DNA of 36,016 nucleotides from JAQICB01 sp046482735. GTDB taxonomy: Bacteria > Bacteroidota > Bacteroidia > Bacteroidales > UBA1715. Below are positions 1-9,500 of this stretch, one piece after another (position 1 is the first letter of the stretch; every line of letters starts with the position of its first letter). The notes beneath the pieces were generated by a model. The model searched no databases and had not been told where the DNA came from. It saw only the letters and a program-made list of their open reading frames with translations. The translations under genes and the position numbers were made by a program. The DNA is taken from the NCBI GenBank assembly GCA_046482735.1, contig JAWOEL010000005.1, positions 1 to 36,016 of the forward strand, written 5' to 3'.

Positions 1-1026
1 ATAATATTTTGTTTTTGGATTATCAGACATAGGACAAGGTACCATGTTTCGATTTCGTTTTGCTTTTTTGTCTGAATTAGAACTATGCCAATTCCAGGTA
101 ATAGTTATTTCATGGGAACCCGCTGTATTTGCAACTAATTTAGAAATTGTAAAATCATAACTATATAAAAACGTAAACATATTTTTCTTAAAACCAAGCA
201 TAAAAATTAATGCATCATTATTTATATATGTCTCATATGCTTTTACAAAAGGAATACCTCTATACCAAAGTCCTAAAATAGATTTATTAGTCTCCCAATA
301 TGCTCCTGCAAAAGCTTGTTTAAAATTATCTTGCTCATTATAATGTAACATAAGATAAATAGTTTCCATTTTTCGACCTCGTTGAGGAGAAGTTCTGTAT
401 GAAAATTTTCCTCCGGCATAACCTGAGAATTTTAAAGGAACAATGGACTCATGCCCCATTAGTGATTGATTTGGCTGAATAATATGGTCGGCTGTTACCC
501 CCATCCAAAAATTAGATATTACCGTCATAAAAGAAGCCCCAAAATCTAAATACGACTTTGAATCATATAAAGAGTTTTCTGATGTTGTTGGCACATTATC
601 GTCAAAACGCAACTGATCGCCAAAAACTAAGCGGGAATAATCTATTGACCTATGAGATAAGCCCATCTGCAAACCTCCACGTAATGCAATTTTTTTGGTA
701 GCATTAACGGAGTAGGCATATTGTAAATTTGCTATAGATGTAGCCATTTTTCCTGCACCAGCTTGATCTCTGTACAAAACAATTCCCCCACCACTTCGGG
801 TTCCATAAAAATAATGATCAGCCATTACAGAAAATGTCATGTATTCTTGATTTATAGCAGTCCATTGATCGCGTGCATTAAGCGCAACACGTGTACCACC
901 GGTAGAACCGGCAAATGCAGGCCCCATTTGTAAGGGGATAGCATAAAAATGCGAAAACTGTGGATCCTGTCCATATACAGAACATACAATTAATATACTC
1001 ATTATCCCTATTAATACACCTCTCAT
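1..1026 (-). CDS. PorP/SprF family type IX secretion system outer-membrane protein (3' end outside window)
   Basis: The frame is open from an ATG at 1026 to base 1, giving 342 codons with no stop, so the C-terminus lies off the left edge. A signal peptide is visible (MRGVLIGIMSILIVCSVYGQ). The mature start DPQFSHFYAIPLQMGPAFAG matches the opening of the PorP/SprF family, where a short D-P-x-[FY]-S-x-[FY] segment leads into a beta-barrel. Later parts alternate polar and apolar residues (for example FLYSYDFTISKL near residue 295), and a late CP motif fits the family's C-terminal end, so little is probably missing. Members of this family sit in the outer membrane, and many are encoded next to large surface proteins with the T9SS type-B C-terminal domain, as here: the start lies 2 bp after the stop of the PKD gene. 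A role in attaching or exporting that protein is inferred from family and context. I am confident of the family, not of the partner. Confidence 0.88.
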   Translation of the reverse strand, partial: MRGVLIGIMSILIVCSVYGQDPQFSHFYAIPLQMGPAFAGSTGGTRVALNARDQWTAINQEYMTFSVMADHYFYGTRSGGGIVLYRDQAGAGKMATSIANLQYAYSVNATKKIALRGGLQMGLSHRSIDYSRLVFGDQLRFDDNVPTTSENSLYDSKSYLDFGASFMTVISNFWMGVTADHIIQPNQSLMGHESIVPLKFSGYAGGKFSYRTSPQRGRKMETIYLMLHYNEQDNFKQAFAGAYWETNKSILGLWYRGIPFVKAYETYINNDALIFMLGFKKNMFTFLYSYDFTISKLVANTAGSHEITITWNWHSSNSDKKAKRNRNMVPCPMSDNPKTKYY

Positions 1027-1028
1027 AC

Positions 1029-2624
1029 TTATCGTAACAATGTTACATTTCCTACTAACTCAAGATTCTCTCCGCCCAAACATGTTGCTTGGCATTTCCA
1101 CACATACACATCTGATTTGGATAATTCACCTTTATAATACCCATTCCATCCTCTGTCAAGTTCATTTGATTCAAATACAATTTCTCCCCATCTGTTAAAA
1201 ATTTGCAAGTTGTAATCTACAATATTATTAAATATAGGATGAAAAATATCATTGTTTTTTTCCGGAACACTTGGGTCATAATACCCTTCATTTTCACTTC
1301 CGTCTTCTATCGGAGTAAAAACATTTGGAAACTGAATATCACATTCGAGAGAAACCTCCACTGCACTTTTTTTCATTATAGAATCAACACATCCATCATA
1401 TGATTGTACAACCAAAGCAATATCATATATACCTTCGGTACTATAACTATGTGTTGGCTGATACTCCTCGCTAACCGTTCCATCTCCAAAATACCATTTC
1501 GCACTTTCTGCATTAATAGATTTGTTGTATGTATGTATCTGTGCATCGGGCAAGTATGCTAAGTCAGGATGTATATCGAACTCAGCTATTGGATTCTCAT
1601 ATACCGTTACTGTATGCGATCGGGCAATATCCTGCTCATCACCATCACGTGCCATCAGCTCTACGACATATGTTCCCGGTTGAGTGTATGTATGTGAAGG
1701 GTGTTTTTCTGTAGAGGACGTACCATCACCTAAATTCCACACAAACTCTGTTGCATTTTCTGAAGTATTGGTGAACTGTACATCTAATGGAACACATCCT
1801 TCAAAACTAGACAAATAACTTGCACGTACGCGTTTTCCTCCTACTTCTATATAATGAATTACTGTATCCTCACATTCAGGACTATATGCCTTTAATATTA
1901 CCGAGTAAGTTCCCGGATATGTATACGTATAATCTTCGGGTGTTTCCTGATAATCGACACCCCCATCTCCAAAATCCCATTCATACGTCCAATCTCCTTC
2001 GGTTGTATTTTCAAAACTTACTGAAGATTCGGGTAATGTTACATGTGCTGCACTTGGCACAAAAGAAGGTTCGGGAGAAGGATACACAATTATTTCTTTT
2101 GAAACCTCAGACTTACACCCCAAATGGCTTTCTACCTGAAGTGTAACAGTATATTTTTCTATTTCTAATGATTCGTTAATAAATGTATTAACAGGTTCTT
2201 TAACTGTAGACATTTTTCCATCGCCAAAAAACCAGACATTTCGTGCCTCATCCTCTGTATGATTTTGAAAAGATACAGTTAGCGGACTACATCCTATTGT
2301 ATCCGGATCAAAATCAGCTTCGAGTTGTGGATATACTGTTATTGTTTGTTTATTTGTATCAACACAGCCATATGAGTTTTTTGCTGCTAACTGCATTATA
2401 TAAGATTCAGTAGTAAATGAGACATTAGTGTATTCATATTCAGGGATAAGTTCCTGAGTCTTTGTGCCATCTCCATAATCCCACTCATATACATCCACTC
2501 CGGATGAAACATCTTCTACAGTAATAATATGAGGAGAGCAGCCGGTAGCAGAACTGACAACAAAATCAGCATCTGGTTCCGGATATACTGTAACTTTCTG
2601 GGATACAGTATCAGTACACCCCAT
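1029..2624 (-). CDS. C-terminal part of the PKD surface protein with T9SS type-B sorting domain
   Basis: The frame is open from just after the TAG at 2709-2711; the first ATG is at 2624. It holds the end of one PKD repeat, then five or six complete ones. It closes with a C-terminal domain of about 100 residues with the hallmarks of the gliding-motility/type-B sorting signal: FPNVFTP, then NNDIFHPIF, then LQIFNRWGEIVFES, then GWNGYYKGE and YVWKC. This signal directs T9SS export and is usually paired with a PorP/SprF-like partner, which is exactly the next gene (2 bp downstream). The fragment has no signal peptide, so by itself it could not cross the inner membrane. The sorting domain shows no decay, which argues for a recent break or for an artefact. 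Confidence 0.75.
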   Translation of the reverse strand: MGCTDTVSQKVTVYPEPDADFVVSSATGCSPHIITVEDVSSGVDVYEWDYGDGTKTQELIPEYEYTNVSFTTESYIMQLAAKNSYGCVDTNKQTITVYPQLEADFDPDTIGCSPLTVSFQNHTEDEARNVWFFGDGKMSTVKEPVNTFINESLEIEKYTVTLQVESHLGCKSEVSKEIIVYPSPEPSFVPSAAHVTLPESSVSFENTTEGDWTYEWDFGDGGVDYQETPEDYTYTYPGTYSVILKAYSPECEDTVIHYIEVGGKRVRASYLSSFEGCVPLDVQFTNTSENATEFVWNLGDGTSSTEKHPSHTYTQPGTYVVELMARDGDEQDIARSHTVTVYENPIAEFDIHPDLAYLPDAQIHTYNKSINAESAKWYFGDGTVSEEYQPTHSYSTEGIYDIALVVQSYDGCVDSIMKKSAVEVSLECDIQFPNVFTPIEDGSENEGYYDPSVPEKNNDIFHPIFNNIVDYNLQIFNRWGEIVFESNELDRGWNGYYKGELSKSDVYVWKCQATCLGGENLELVGNVTLLR

Positions 2625-2708
2625 ATGTGAGGTTGCTTCTAACGTTACATTGTACTGAACTTCATTTCCTGTTTGATTTGAGAAAACATGTTCGGGCTGT
2701 TCTTGCGT

Positions 2709-2711
2709 CTA
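2709..2711 (-). other. in-frame TAG number 2, inside a PKD domain
   Basis: The minus strand reads WDFGDSSV, TAG, TQEQPEHVFSN. Other repeats of the same protein have FGDGTVS, FGDGTSST or FGDGTVSEE here, so the stop replaces a polar residue; one base change from CAG (Gln) or TCG (Ser) would produce it. The usually invariant Gly of the D-G pair is Ser three codons earlier. Confidence 0.7.
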
Positions 2712-4343
2712 CACACTACTATCGCCAAAATCCCAGGCATATTTTTCTGCATGAATAGTTTGATTTGTAAATGATACAGGTAATGGGCTACATCCTACAG
2801 TATCAATTGAATAATCTGCTAAAACTTCGGGATACACAGTTATTGGCAATGTGCTGGTATCAGAACAACCATATTCATTTTCTCCTATTAATTTCAGAGA
2901 AAATACTTTAGTATCTGATGTTGTATTACTATACTCATACACTGACTGTAAACCTGTAGAAACCGTACCATCGCCATAATCCCAGGTAGCTGAAAGCACG
3001 CCCTCTGATTGGTCTTCAATTATTGTTTGCAAAGGAGAACAACCTGATATTGGTGATGCATTAAAAGCGACTTTAGGTTGAGGATACACCTCTATTTGTG
3101 TTACGTCTGATGTATCTACACATGAAAATGCTGAAACAGCAACTAATTGAACATCATATGTTTCTATATCTTTACCAATATTTACATACGTATGCTGTGT
3201 ATGTTCATTAGACGATTCTGTATTATCATCAAACAGCCAATTATAAGAATTAGCACCGGTTGATTGATTCTCAAAATCAACATTAAACGGACTACATCCT
3301 TCTATTGGATGTGTTGCAAACTCAGCATGAACTTCGGGATATACAAGTACCGATTTAGAATAATTACTTGTACATTCATACTCATTTTGCACCATTAAAT
3401 CAATTCTGTGAGACTTTTGTTCAGTAGTTTTATTAGAAAGATAAAACTCAAAACCAGATGCTGAAATTGTGTCAACAACTTCTTCATCTATCATCCATGT
3501 ATAACTTGTGGCTCCTTCAGAAATATTTGTTATCTCACTAACATATGGCGAACAACCGACATTAGTGTCAAGTGCAAACAAAGCCTCGGGACTCGGATAT
3601 ACATATACCGTTTCATTAAATTCTGCACCACATCCTTGATTTGTTGAAACATTGAGAGTAACAGGATACGCAATAACCTCTGAAGTATTATTAACAAATA
3701 TATGTTCAACTCTCTGTGCTCCGACTTCGATTGTTCCATCGCCAAAATCCCATTCATAAGTTGCACCAAAAGACTGCGTAGACAATTCCAATATCAGTGG
3801 ATGACATCCTGCCGTATCAGACAATTCAATTCCTTTATCAGGATAAGGATACACAGTTATATATTTAGTTATAGAATCTATGCACATATTTTCTGTAGTA
3901 GCAGTTAAGGTTACCGGCACATATATAACTTTCTCTGTTTCATTATAAAAAGTATATGTAGGACTCTCATCTGTAGATGTACCTAAATTCCCAAATTCCC
4001 ATTCATATGAAACACCATATAAAGACGTATTTTGAAAATCAACATCCTGACCACTACAAATTTGCGTTCTTGAAGGTTCAAAATCAGGGACAGGATTTGT
4101 ATACACCGTCACCTCATGTGTTGTAGAATCTTCACAGCCCTGACTGGTCGATGCTTTTTGTTTTACAATAAATGTAGTATCTGTTCCCGAATCATTAAAA
4201 AACATATGCTCCGGATTGCGTTGATATGAAAAAAGTCCATCATCAAAATCCCAAAAATATGAATACCCACTTTCATTTTCAGAAAAATGTACAGATAACG
4301 GAGAACAACCTTCTGCCTGACTAGCGGTAAGATTTGGCTTCAA
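2709..4343 (-). CDS. central part of the PKD surface protein: PKD repeats only
   Basis: This open frame lies between the two TAG codons. It is in phase with the fragments before and after it and is open back to 4349. It contains about seven PKD-like repeats with GCSP, WDFGDG and TVYP motifs. The only initiation codon near the 5' end is TTG at 4343. There is no signal peptide or promoter-like sequence, so independent translation is unlikely. The last repeat reads DFGDSSV and then stops inside the PKD loop, and the missing half of that domain continues after the TAG. Best read as the middle of one interrupted gene. Confidence 0.6.
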   Translation of the reverse strand: MKPNLTASQAEGCSPLSVHFSENESGYSYFWDFDDGLFSYQRNPEHMFFNDSGTDTTFIVKQKASTSQGCEDSTTHEVTVYTNPVPDFEPSRTQICSGQDVDFQNTSLYGVSYEWEFGNLGTSTDESPTYTFYNETEKVIYVPVTLTATTENMCIDSITKYITVYPYPDKGIELSDTAGCHPLILELSTQSFGATYEWDFGDGTIEVGAQRVEHIFVNNTSEVIAYPVTLNVSTNQGCGAEFNETVYVYPSPEALFALDTNVGCSPYVSEITNISEGATSYTWMIDEEVVDTISASGFEFYLSNKTTEQKSHRIDLMVQNEYECTSNYSKSVLVYPEVHAEFATHPIEGCSPFNVDFENQSTGANSYNWLFDDNTESSNEHTQHTYVNIGKDIETYDVQLVAVSAFSCVDTSDVTQIEVYPQPKVAFNASPISGCSPLQTIIEDQSEGVLSATWDYGDGTVSTGLQSVYEYSNTTSDTKVFSLKLIGENEYGCSDTSTLPITVYPEVLADYSIDTVGCSPLPVSFTNQTIHAEKYAWDFGDSSV

Positions 4344-4349
4344 TGCCAG

Positions 4350-4352
4350 CTA
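4350..4352 (-). other. in-frame TAG number 1, at a PKD repeat boundary
   Basis: On the minus strand the reading is AEKTI, TAG, LALKPNLTASQAEGCSP. Elsewhere in the same protein the matching linker is T[VI]YP followed by about 14 residues and GCSP. The TAG replaces the Tyr and the next codon, CTG (Leu), replaces the usual Pro. The expected local sequence TATCCG has become TAGCTG, meaning two changes within four bases. Confidence 0.7.
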
Positions 4353-6446
4353 AATAGTCTTTTCTGCAGTATCAGCACAGTGTTCTGTACTTACAATCAA
4401 AGATATCGGAACGTCATCCTCTTCAGACAATATAAAAGATGGGTGTTGCTCTGTAGATGTTCCATATATATTAAGATCCCACTCCCAGGATGTAATAGAA
4501 TTTTTTTCGATATATGATACATCTGTAAGCAAAATCTCTTCTCCGATGCATGCATTATCTATATTAAAACTAGCAACCGGAACCGGATATGAAGAAACTG
4601 TTTGAGAAACCGTATCTCGACATAAATACTCATTCATGACTTCTAGTTGAACCGTATATTGCTGGGAATTAGTATATATTACCGGATTAGGATTTTCTTG
4701 AATAGACGATTGTCCGTTACCAAATTGCCAAAACCATTGACTTGCACCAACTGCTTCATTTGTGAAAAACATTTCTTCTCCTGCACAGGGAATTGTATGG
4801 GAAAATTCCGCAACCGGGTTTGGATATACAGACACTTCAGACTCTGCTGTGTCTGTACAACCATATTCATTTTCTACAACTAATGCATATACACCTGACA
4901 TTGATTCTTCTGCATTTTCCCGAACAACATTTTGACTAGCTGCCACATAATCAGAAGGGCCACTCCATTCATAAGCTTGCATATAAGAAGGGTAACCATT
5001 CAGCTGAATATCATCACCTTCACAAATATTATTATGAACAATTTGAGCATTCGGTTTAGGCATCACTGCCACATCAATACTTCCATACACTTCACAACCA
5101 TTACTATCTACAGCAAATAAAAAATATTCACCTGAATGACTAAGCAATGCATCTGAAATAACAGGCTTTGTTGAGGACGATTGAAAAGCACGTGGTCCGG
5201 TCCATTGATATGAATCAAAACTTTCTGTTTCTGTTTGCAACATAATATCTCCACCTTGACATGGTGAATTTACAGCTATATTAATAGGTGGCGGTTCATA
5301 TACTTGCACTGTAACCTGTGAGGTATCATAACAACCATCTTCAGATTCACCGATTACAGTGTATTCAGTGGTTTCTGTTGGAGAAGCAACTACTGTTTCT
5401 CCAGTACCTAAATCATTGCTCCATTCATAAGAATCAGCACCGGATACATGTAACTCGACAGAACCACCTAAACAAACAGCAGTATCTTCTGTTTCTATTT
5501 CAACACTCCTTTGTATAACCGGTACACTTAATGTAACATCACAGCCCGGGATACTTGTCATGGTACACTCATAAACATCCCCATCATCAAACTCATCCAG
5601 TGTTATACTTTGAGTTGTATCGCCGGTACTCCACTCGTATGAACTAAACCCGGGTGGTGCTTCAAGTGTCGCATCTAAATCATAATCACAGGCAGTTACA
5701 TCTATTTCCATCGCACCGGTTAAAACTTCCATATATGCATACGACCAATGTCCACTTTCGCTACAATCGGCATTGGTAAACTCAAGAGTTATGGTTTGTC
5801 CAATATACGGTGTTAAATCGAGAGCTACTGTTGTCCATGGCTTCCATCGTACCGTAACCCACTGAAATTCATACTCCCATTCAATATAAGTCCATATTTC
5901 ACAACTTTGAAATCCTTCAGCATCGGGACCTGAAACTATATGATTATACCCACAAACAGGATCAACAAGCTCATCATTTTCATCTAAAATTTGTAAATCA
6001 AAAAATGGTTGACGATTATCAGGATGGTCGGGGTCTTGAAATACTACTGCATACTTATATATAAACAAAGCATTTTCTTCGGTAACTTCCATTGTATACT
6101 TCAATTGCTCTACCTGAGCACCGTTAACAGCATTCCCCAAACGAGCAACATGATTGCCTCCATCAGGAGGAAGTGTCGGCAACTCACCACAACCATTTTC
6201 ATCATATTCTAACTCAGAAATTATTGTGTGTCGTCCTTCAACTAACACATCTTCTTGATCTATTACAATATGTGCATCATCTGTTCTGCCATCTTCCCAA
6301 TGCCCTATAGCACCTGTCCAATTGGTAAAATCTCCATATTCAAAATCAGAATTTTCAGAAGATGTTTCAAATTGGGCATATACATTACTATGAAGTACCC
6401 ACACTCCAAATAATGTTAGAAAAACAATACTAATTGTTTTATTCAT
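4350..6446 (-). CDS. N-terminal part of the PKD surface protein: signal peptide, MAM-like domain, Ig/PKD repeats
   Basis: This 698-aa open frame starts at an ATG preceded at a suitable distance by GAGGT, one of the few Shine-Dalgarno-like sequences in the window. Residues 1-25 are a signal peptide ending VYAQ. Residues from about 30 to 245 form a globular, Trp- and Asp-rich region (FEYGDFTNWTGAIGHWEDG near its start) resembling the MAM/jelly-roll-like heads of Bacteroidota surface proteins. About six Ig/PKD-like repeats follow, with motifs such as YEWSTGDTTQS and GCTDTAE. The frame ends at a TAG that falls where the Tyr of the TVYP repeat linker is expected. Translated alone, the product would have a signal peptide but no sorting domain, so it would be expected to reach the periplasm and not the surface. 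That last point is inference. Confidence 0.75.
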   Translation of the reverse strand: MNKTISIVFLTLFGVWVLHSNVYAQFETSSENSDFEYGDFTNWTGAIGHWEDGRTDDAHIVIDQEDVLVEGRHTIISELEYDENGCGELPTLPPDGGNHVARLGNAVNGAQVEQLKYTMEVTEENALFIYKYAVVFQDPDHPDNRQPFFDLQILDENDELVDPVCGYNHIVSGPDAEGFQSCEIWTYIEWEYEFQWVTVRWKPWTTVALDLTPYIGQTITLEFTNADCSESGHWSYAYMEVLTGAMEIDVTACDYDLDATLEAPPGFSSYEWSTGDTTQSITLDEFDDGDVYECTMTSIPGCDVTLSVPVIQRSVEIETEDTAVCLGGSVELHVSGADSYEWSNDLGTGETVVASPTETTEYTVIGESEDGCYDTSQVTVQVYEPPPINIAVNSPCQGGDIMLQTETESFDSYQWTGPRAFQSSSTKPVISDALLSHSGEYFLFAVDSNGCEVYGSIDVAVMPKPNAQIVHNNICEGDDIQLNGYPSYMQAYEWSGPSDYVAASQNVVRENAEESMSGVYALVVENEYGCTDTAESEVSVYPNPVAEFSHTIPCAGEEMFFTNEAVGASQWFWQFGNGQSSIQENPNPVIYTNSQQYTVQLEVMNEYLCRDTVSQTVSSYPVPVASFNIDNACIGEEILLTDVSYIEKNSITSWEWDLNIYGTSTEQHPSFILSEEDDVPISLIVSTEHCADTAEKTI

Positions 6447-6487
6447 ATTCTACCTCATAAAATAATTACGTATAAATGTAAACTTTG

Positions 6488-6519
6488 CATAGATAACCTA
6501 ATAGGACTTTTGAACCAAA
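6488..6519 (-). promoter_or_regulatory. candidate promoter of the PKD/PorP operon
   Basis: On the minus strand a TTTG (6519-6516) is followed after 20 bases by TATCTATG (6495-6488). This matches the Bacteroidota -33 TTTG / -7 TAnnTTTG pattern with one mismatch. It would give a leader of about 35 nt. The spacing is one or two bases longer than in the better examples in this window, so confidence is limited. Confidence 0.35.
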
Positions 6520-6541
6520 AACTTATAATATTTGATACAGT

Positions 6542-9500
6542 TTATAAACGAAGCAAGGAATCTCTATATTCTGAGGGAGTTACATTATAATGCTTTACAA
6601 AACAACGAGTAAAGTATGATGGATCAGAAAATCCTGTTGCATATGCTATTTCAGTTATTTTAGAATTATTATATTGCAACAATTCAGCCGCAGCATGCAT
6701 TCTAATTTTTATTAAGAAATCTTTGGGCGAAATTGCATATAAACTTTTTACTTTTCGAAACAATTGTGTTCTACTCATTCCCATAGAATGTGCCATATCT
6801 TCTACAGAAAATTCAGAATTCGAAATATTTTGTTTTATAATTTCATCAAATTTTTGAGAAAACTGATTGTTTTCTTGCGTTTTATCTGAAGGTAATTCTA
6901 ATAAGGAATTTTTATGTGTATAATTTTCATATAATACAAATAATTTATAAACCAACGCCAATAAAACCGGTTTACTTACTGGTTTTTGCAAAAAACCATC
7001 TGCTCCATTTGCATACACCTGCCGTTTCACATCATCGTCTTGGTTCGAAGATATTAATATACACGGTATATGAGCCGTTTTAGCTGTATTTTTTATCTTC
7101 TTACATAAACTTATGCCATCTAATTGTGGCATCATAATATCAGATATTATCATATCAAATGTTTCATGCGTAAGTGCCTCTAAAAAATCCAAAGGAGAAG
7201 AAAATAATGCACACATATAATCGTGCTCTAGAAAATCTCTAAATAATCGAAGTATAGCCGGATTGTCTTCTATAATGGCAATACAATATGAATGTGCTTG
7301 GTTTTTTGCAGTTATATTCGTTTCATAAGGCACTTCAAATGATTTAATGTTTATATGTTGTGGTTTTTTGGGTATATACACATGAAAAGTGCTACCTTTA
7401 TTTTTTTCGGTCTCTATATCTATTACACCTTTATTTTTTTCTATAAACTGCTTACTCACAAGCAATCCCAACCCGGAACTATGAAGTTCTTTTTTATTAT
7501 TTTTCACAAATTGTGTGGGTTTTCCCAGCAAACTTTCCAATATTTCATTTTCTATACCAATACCGGAATCTTTAATTTGTATATGAATATAATCATCATT
7601 ATCCAATACTGAAATTACAATTAGCCCTCCTTCTGGTGTATATTTAAGTGCATTATTATAAATATTTCGTATTGTCGTAACTATCATTTCTTTATCAGCA
7701 TAAAATTGATAGTCTTTTTCTAAATTATAATGCGTTATAATATTTTTTTCCTGAGCAACATGTTTATACGACTCCAAAACATATTGAATTATTTCATTTA
7801 CACCACAATATTCCGGATAACATTCTATTGTAGTAGATTGAGTTTTTGACCAATACAATAAATTTTCGAGCAAATCTGCAGTTTTTAGAGTTGCATGAGA
7901 AATAAGCGTAATAATTTTTTGCCGCTGAGGCAGTGATAGATCATCATATTCAAGTTTAAGAGTTTCACTTAAACTATGAATAGAATAAAACGAATTTTTC
8001 ACATCATGGGTAATAAGTGAAAACAACTGATTATTGGTTTCATTTAATTGTTTTAAAGATTTATTTAACTCATCCAACTCGGTAGACTCTTCTTGTAACT
8101 GCTTGGTAAGGTCCTCTAATTCTTCTTTTTGCAATAATAACACATCATTACTCTCTTGTAATTTTTTGGTTACATATACTAATTCATTATGTTGTATTTC
8201 AATATGATTATTTTGATTTTTTAATGCTTTGGTTTGGGAATCAACCTCTTTTTTCAACAATTGTTTTTGGTGTTGCAGCGAAACCAAACGAACATAATAA
8301 ACACCATATAAAACAAGTGCTATAACTATAATTGCAATAACTTTAAACCACCAGGTTTTCCACCACATTGGCAAGATTTCTATATACAACGAAGTTGTTT
8401 CGGCATGCTGTTTATTAAATTGCCAGGCCTTTACGTGCAATTCATACATACCGGGGGGTAAATTTGTAAATACGACATCATGTTTTTTTCCTACATAATT
8501 CCAGGTTTCATCAAAACCTTTCAATTTATATGCATACTCCACTGCTTCGGGAGAACTATAACATACAGATTCAAATGCTAAACTAAACGTTGTATAACTG
8601 GCCGGCAATCTCAGTGTATCGATACAAGAAATATGCTTTGGTAAAATTTTACTTCCGGTTTTTTCAATTTCATACGACAAGTATAAGTCTGAAAAATACA
8701 ATGATGAAATAGTATGTTTTTGCGACACCTCATCTGGATAAAACGCAAACAATCCCTCGTTTGTGCCATAATATATTTTAGAATTCGCATCTTGAAACAC
8801 AGCCCGTTCGAAAAAAAACAAGCCAGAAGATGTTTCAGTAAATATTATTTTTTTAGACTCTTCATTCTGCGGATTATACTGAAATAACCCTTTTTGCGTA
8901 GCCAACCAATATGTTGAATCATCTGCCGACAACACAGATAACACCTTAGTATGAGTAATATCAGGAATATATTCACTCATATCCTGAACCGCATATGTAT
9001 GTATATTAATCTTAAAACATCCTTTATTTGTCGCAGCCAATATATAATTATCATACGTTTCTGTAATATCAGTAATATAAATGGGGTGGTGAGGATATAA
9101 ATGACTATCGTTTGCTATAACCTCCACGACTTTCCCACTGTCAACACAATATAAATTTCTTATAGTTGCAACCCATAATTTATTTTCAGAATCTGTATAT
9201 ATTTTATTGATATACTTCTGCACTGATGGGTAGTATGTCCCATAATCAATATGTGTAGGTACAGATATTTTATTTTTCTTTGGATGCAATACTTCTACCC
9301 CATGTTCATGTGTTCCTATATACAACAAACTATCTTTAAAACACGTACTTTTTACCGCATTAGTAGAAAGTGACGAATTATCTTTGGTAAACAATTCTAT
9401 TTCATAATTTTCAACATTTATTTTCATAAGCCCCCCATACCATGAAGACACCCACATATAATTACTATCCAACTCTAAGTTCATAATAGAATTGGAAGAC

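Larger units (their letters stand above)
1029..6446 (-). pseudogene. giant multi-PKD-domain T9SS surface protein, interrupted by two in-frame TAG codons
   Basis: Three successive open frames on the minus strand lie in the same phase. Together they make one 1,806-codon reading frame with a signal peptide at the start and a type-B gliding/T9SS C-terminal domain at the end. The interruptions are TAG at 4350-4352 and TAG at 2709-2711. Between the ends are roughly 16 PKD or Ig-like repeats of about 80-90 residues. Each closes with a TVYP-like linker and many carry W-D-[FY]-G-D-G and GCSP motifs. The repeat register runs straight across both stops with no frameshift, which is why I annotate one broken gene. 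Its intact product would be exported by the T9SS and anchored at the cell surface, probably as an adhesin. Five intact genes in the window end in TAG, so general TAG recoding is unlikely. Sequencing error, recent nonsense mutation or local readthrough remain possible. Confidence 0.8.

Noticed and set aside
1029..6446. Alternative genetic code with TAG as a sense codon
   Set aside because: efp, rsmA, the PP2C phosphatase, the large histidine kinase and the nitronate monooxygenase-like gene all end in TAG at normal family lengths, so TAG is read as stop in general. Local readthrough is not excluded.
1029..6446. DNA-level tandem repeats as a separate feature
   Set aside because: The repeats are clear at protein level (PKD domains) but diverged at DNA level, so they are described with the gene.
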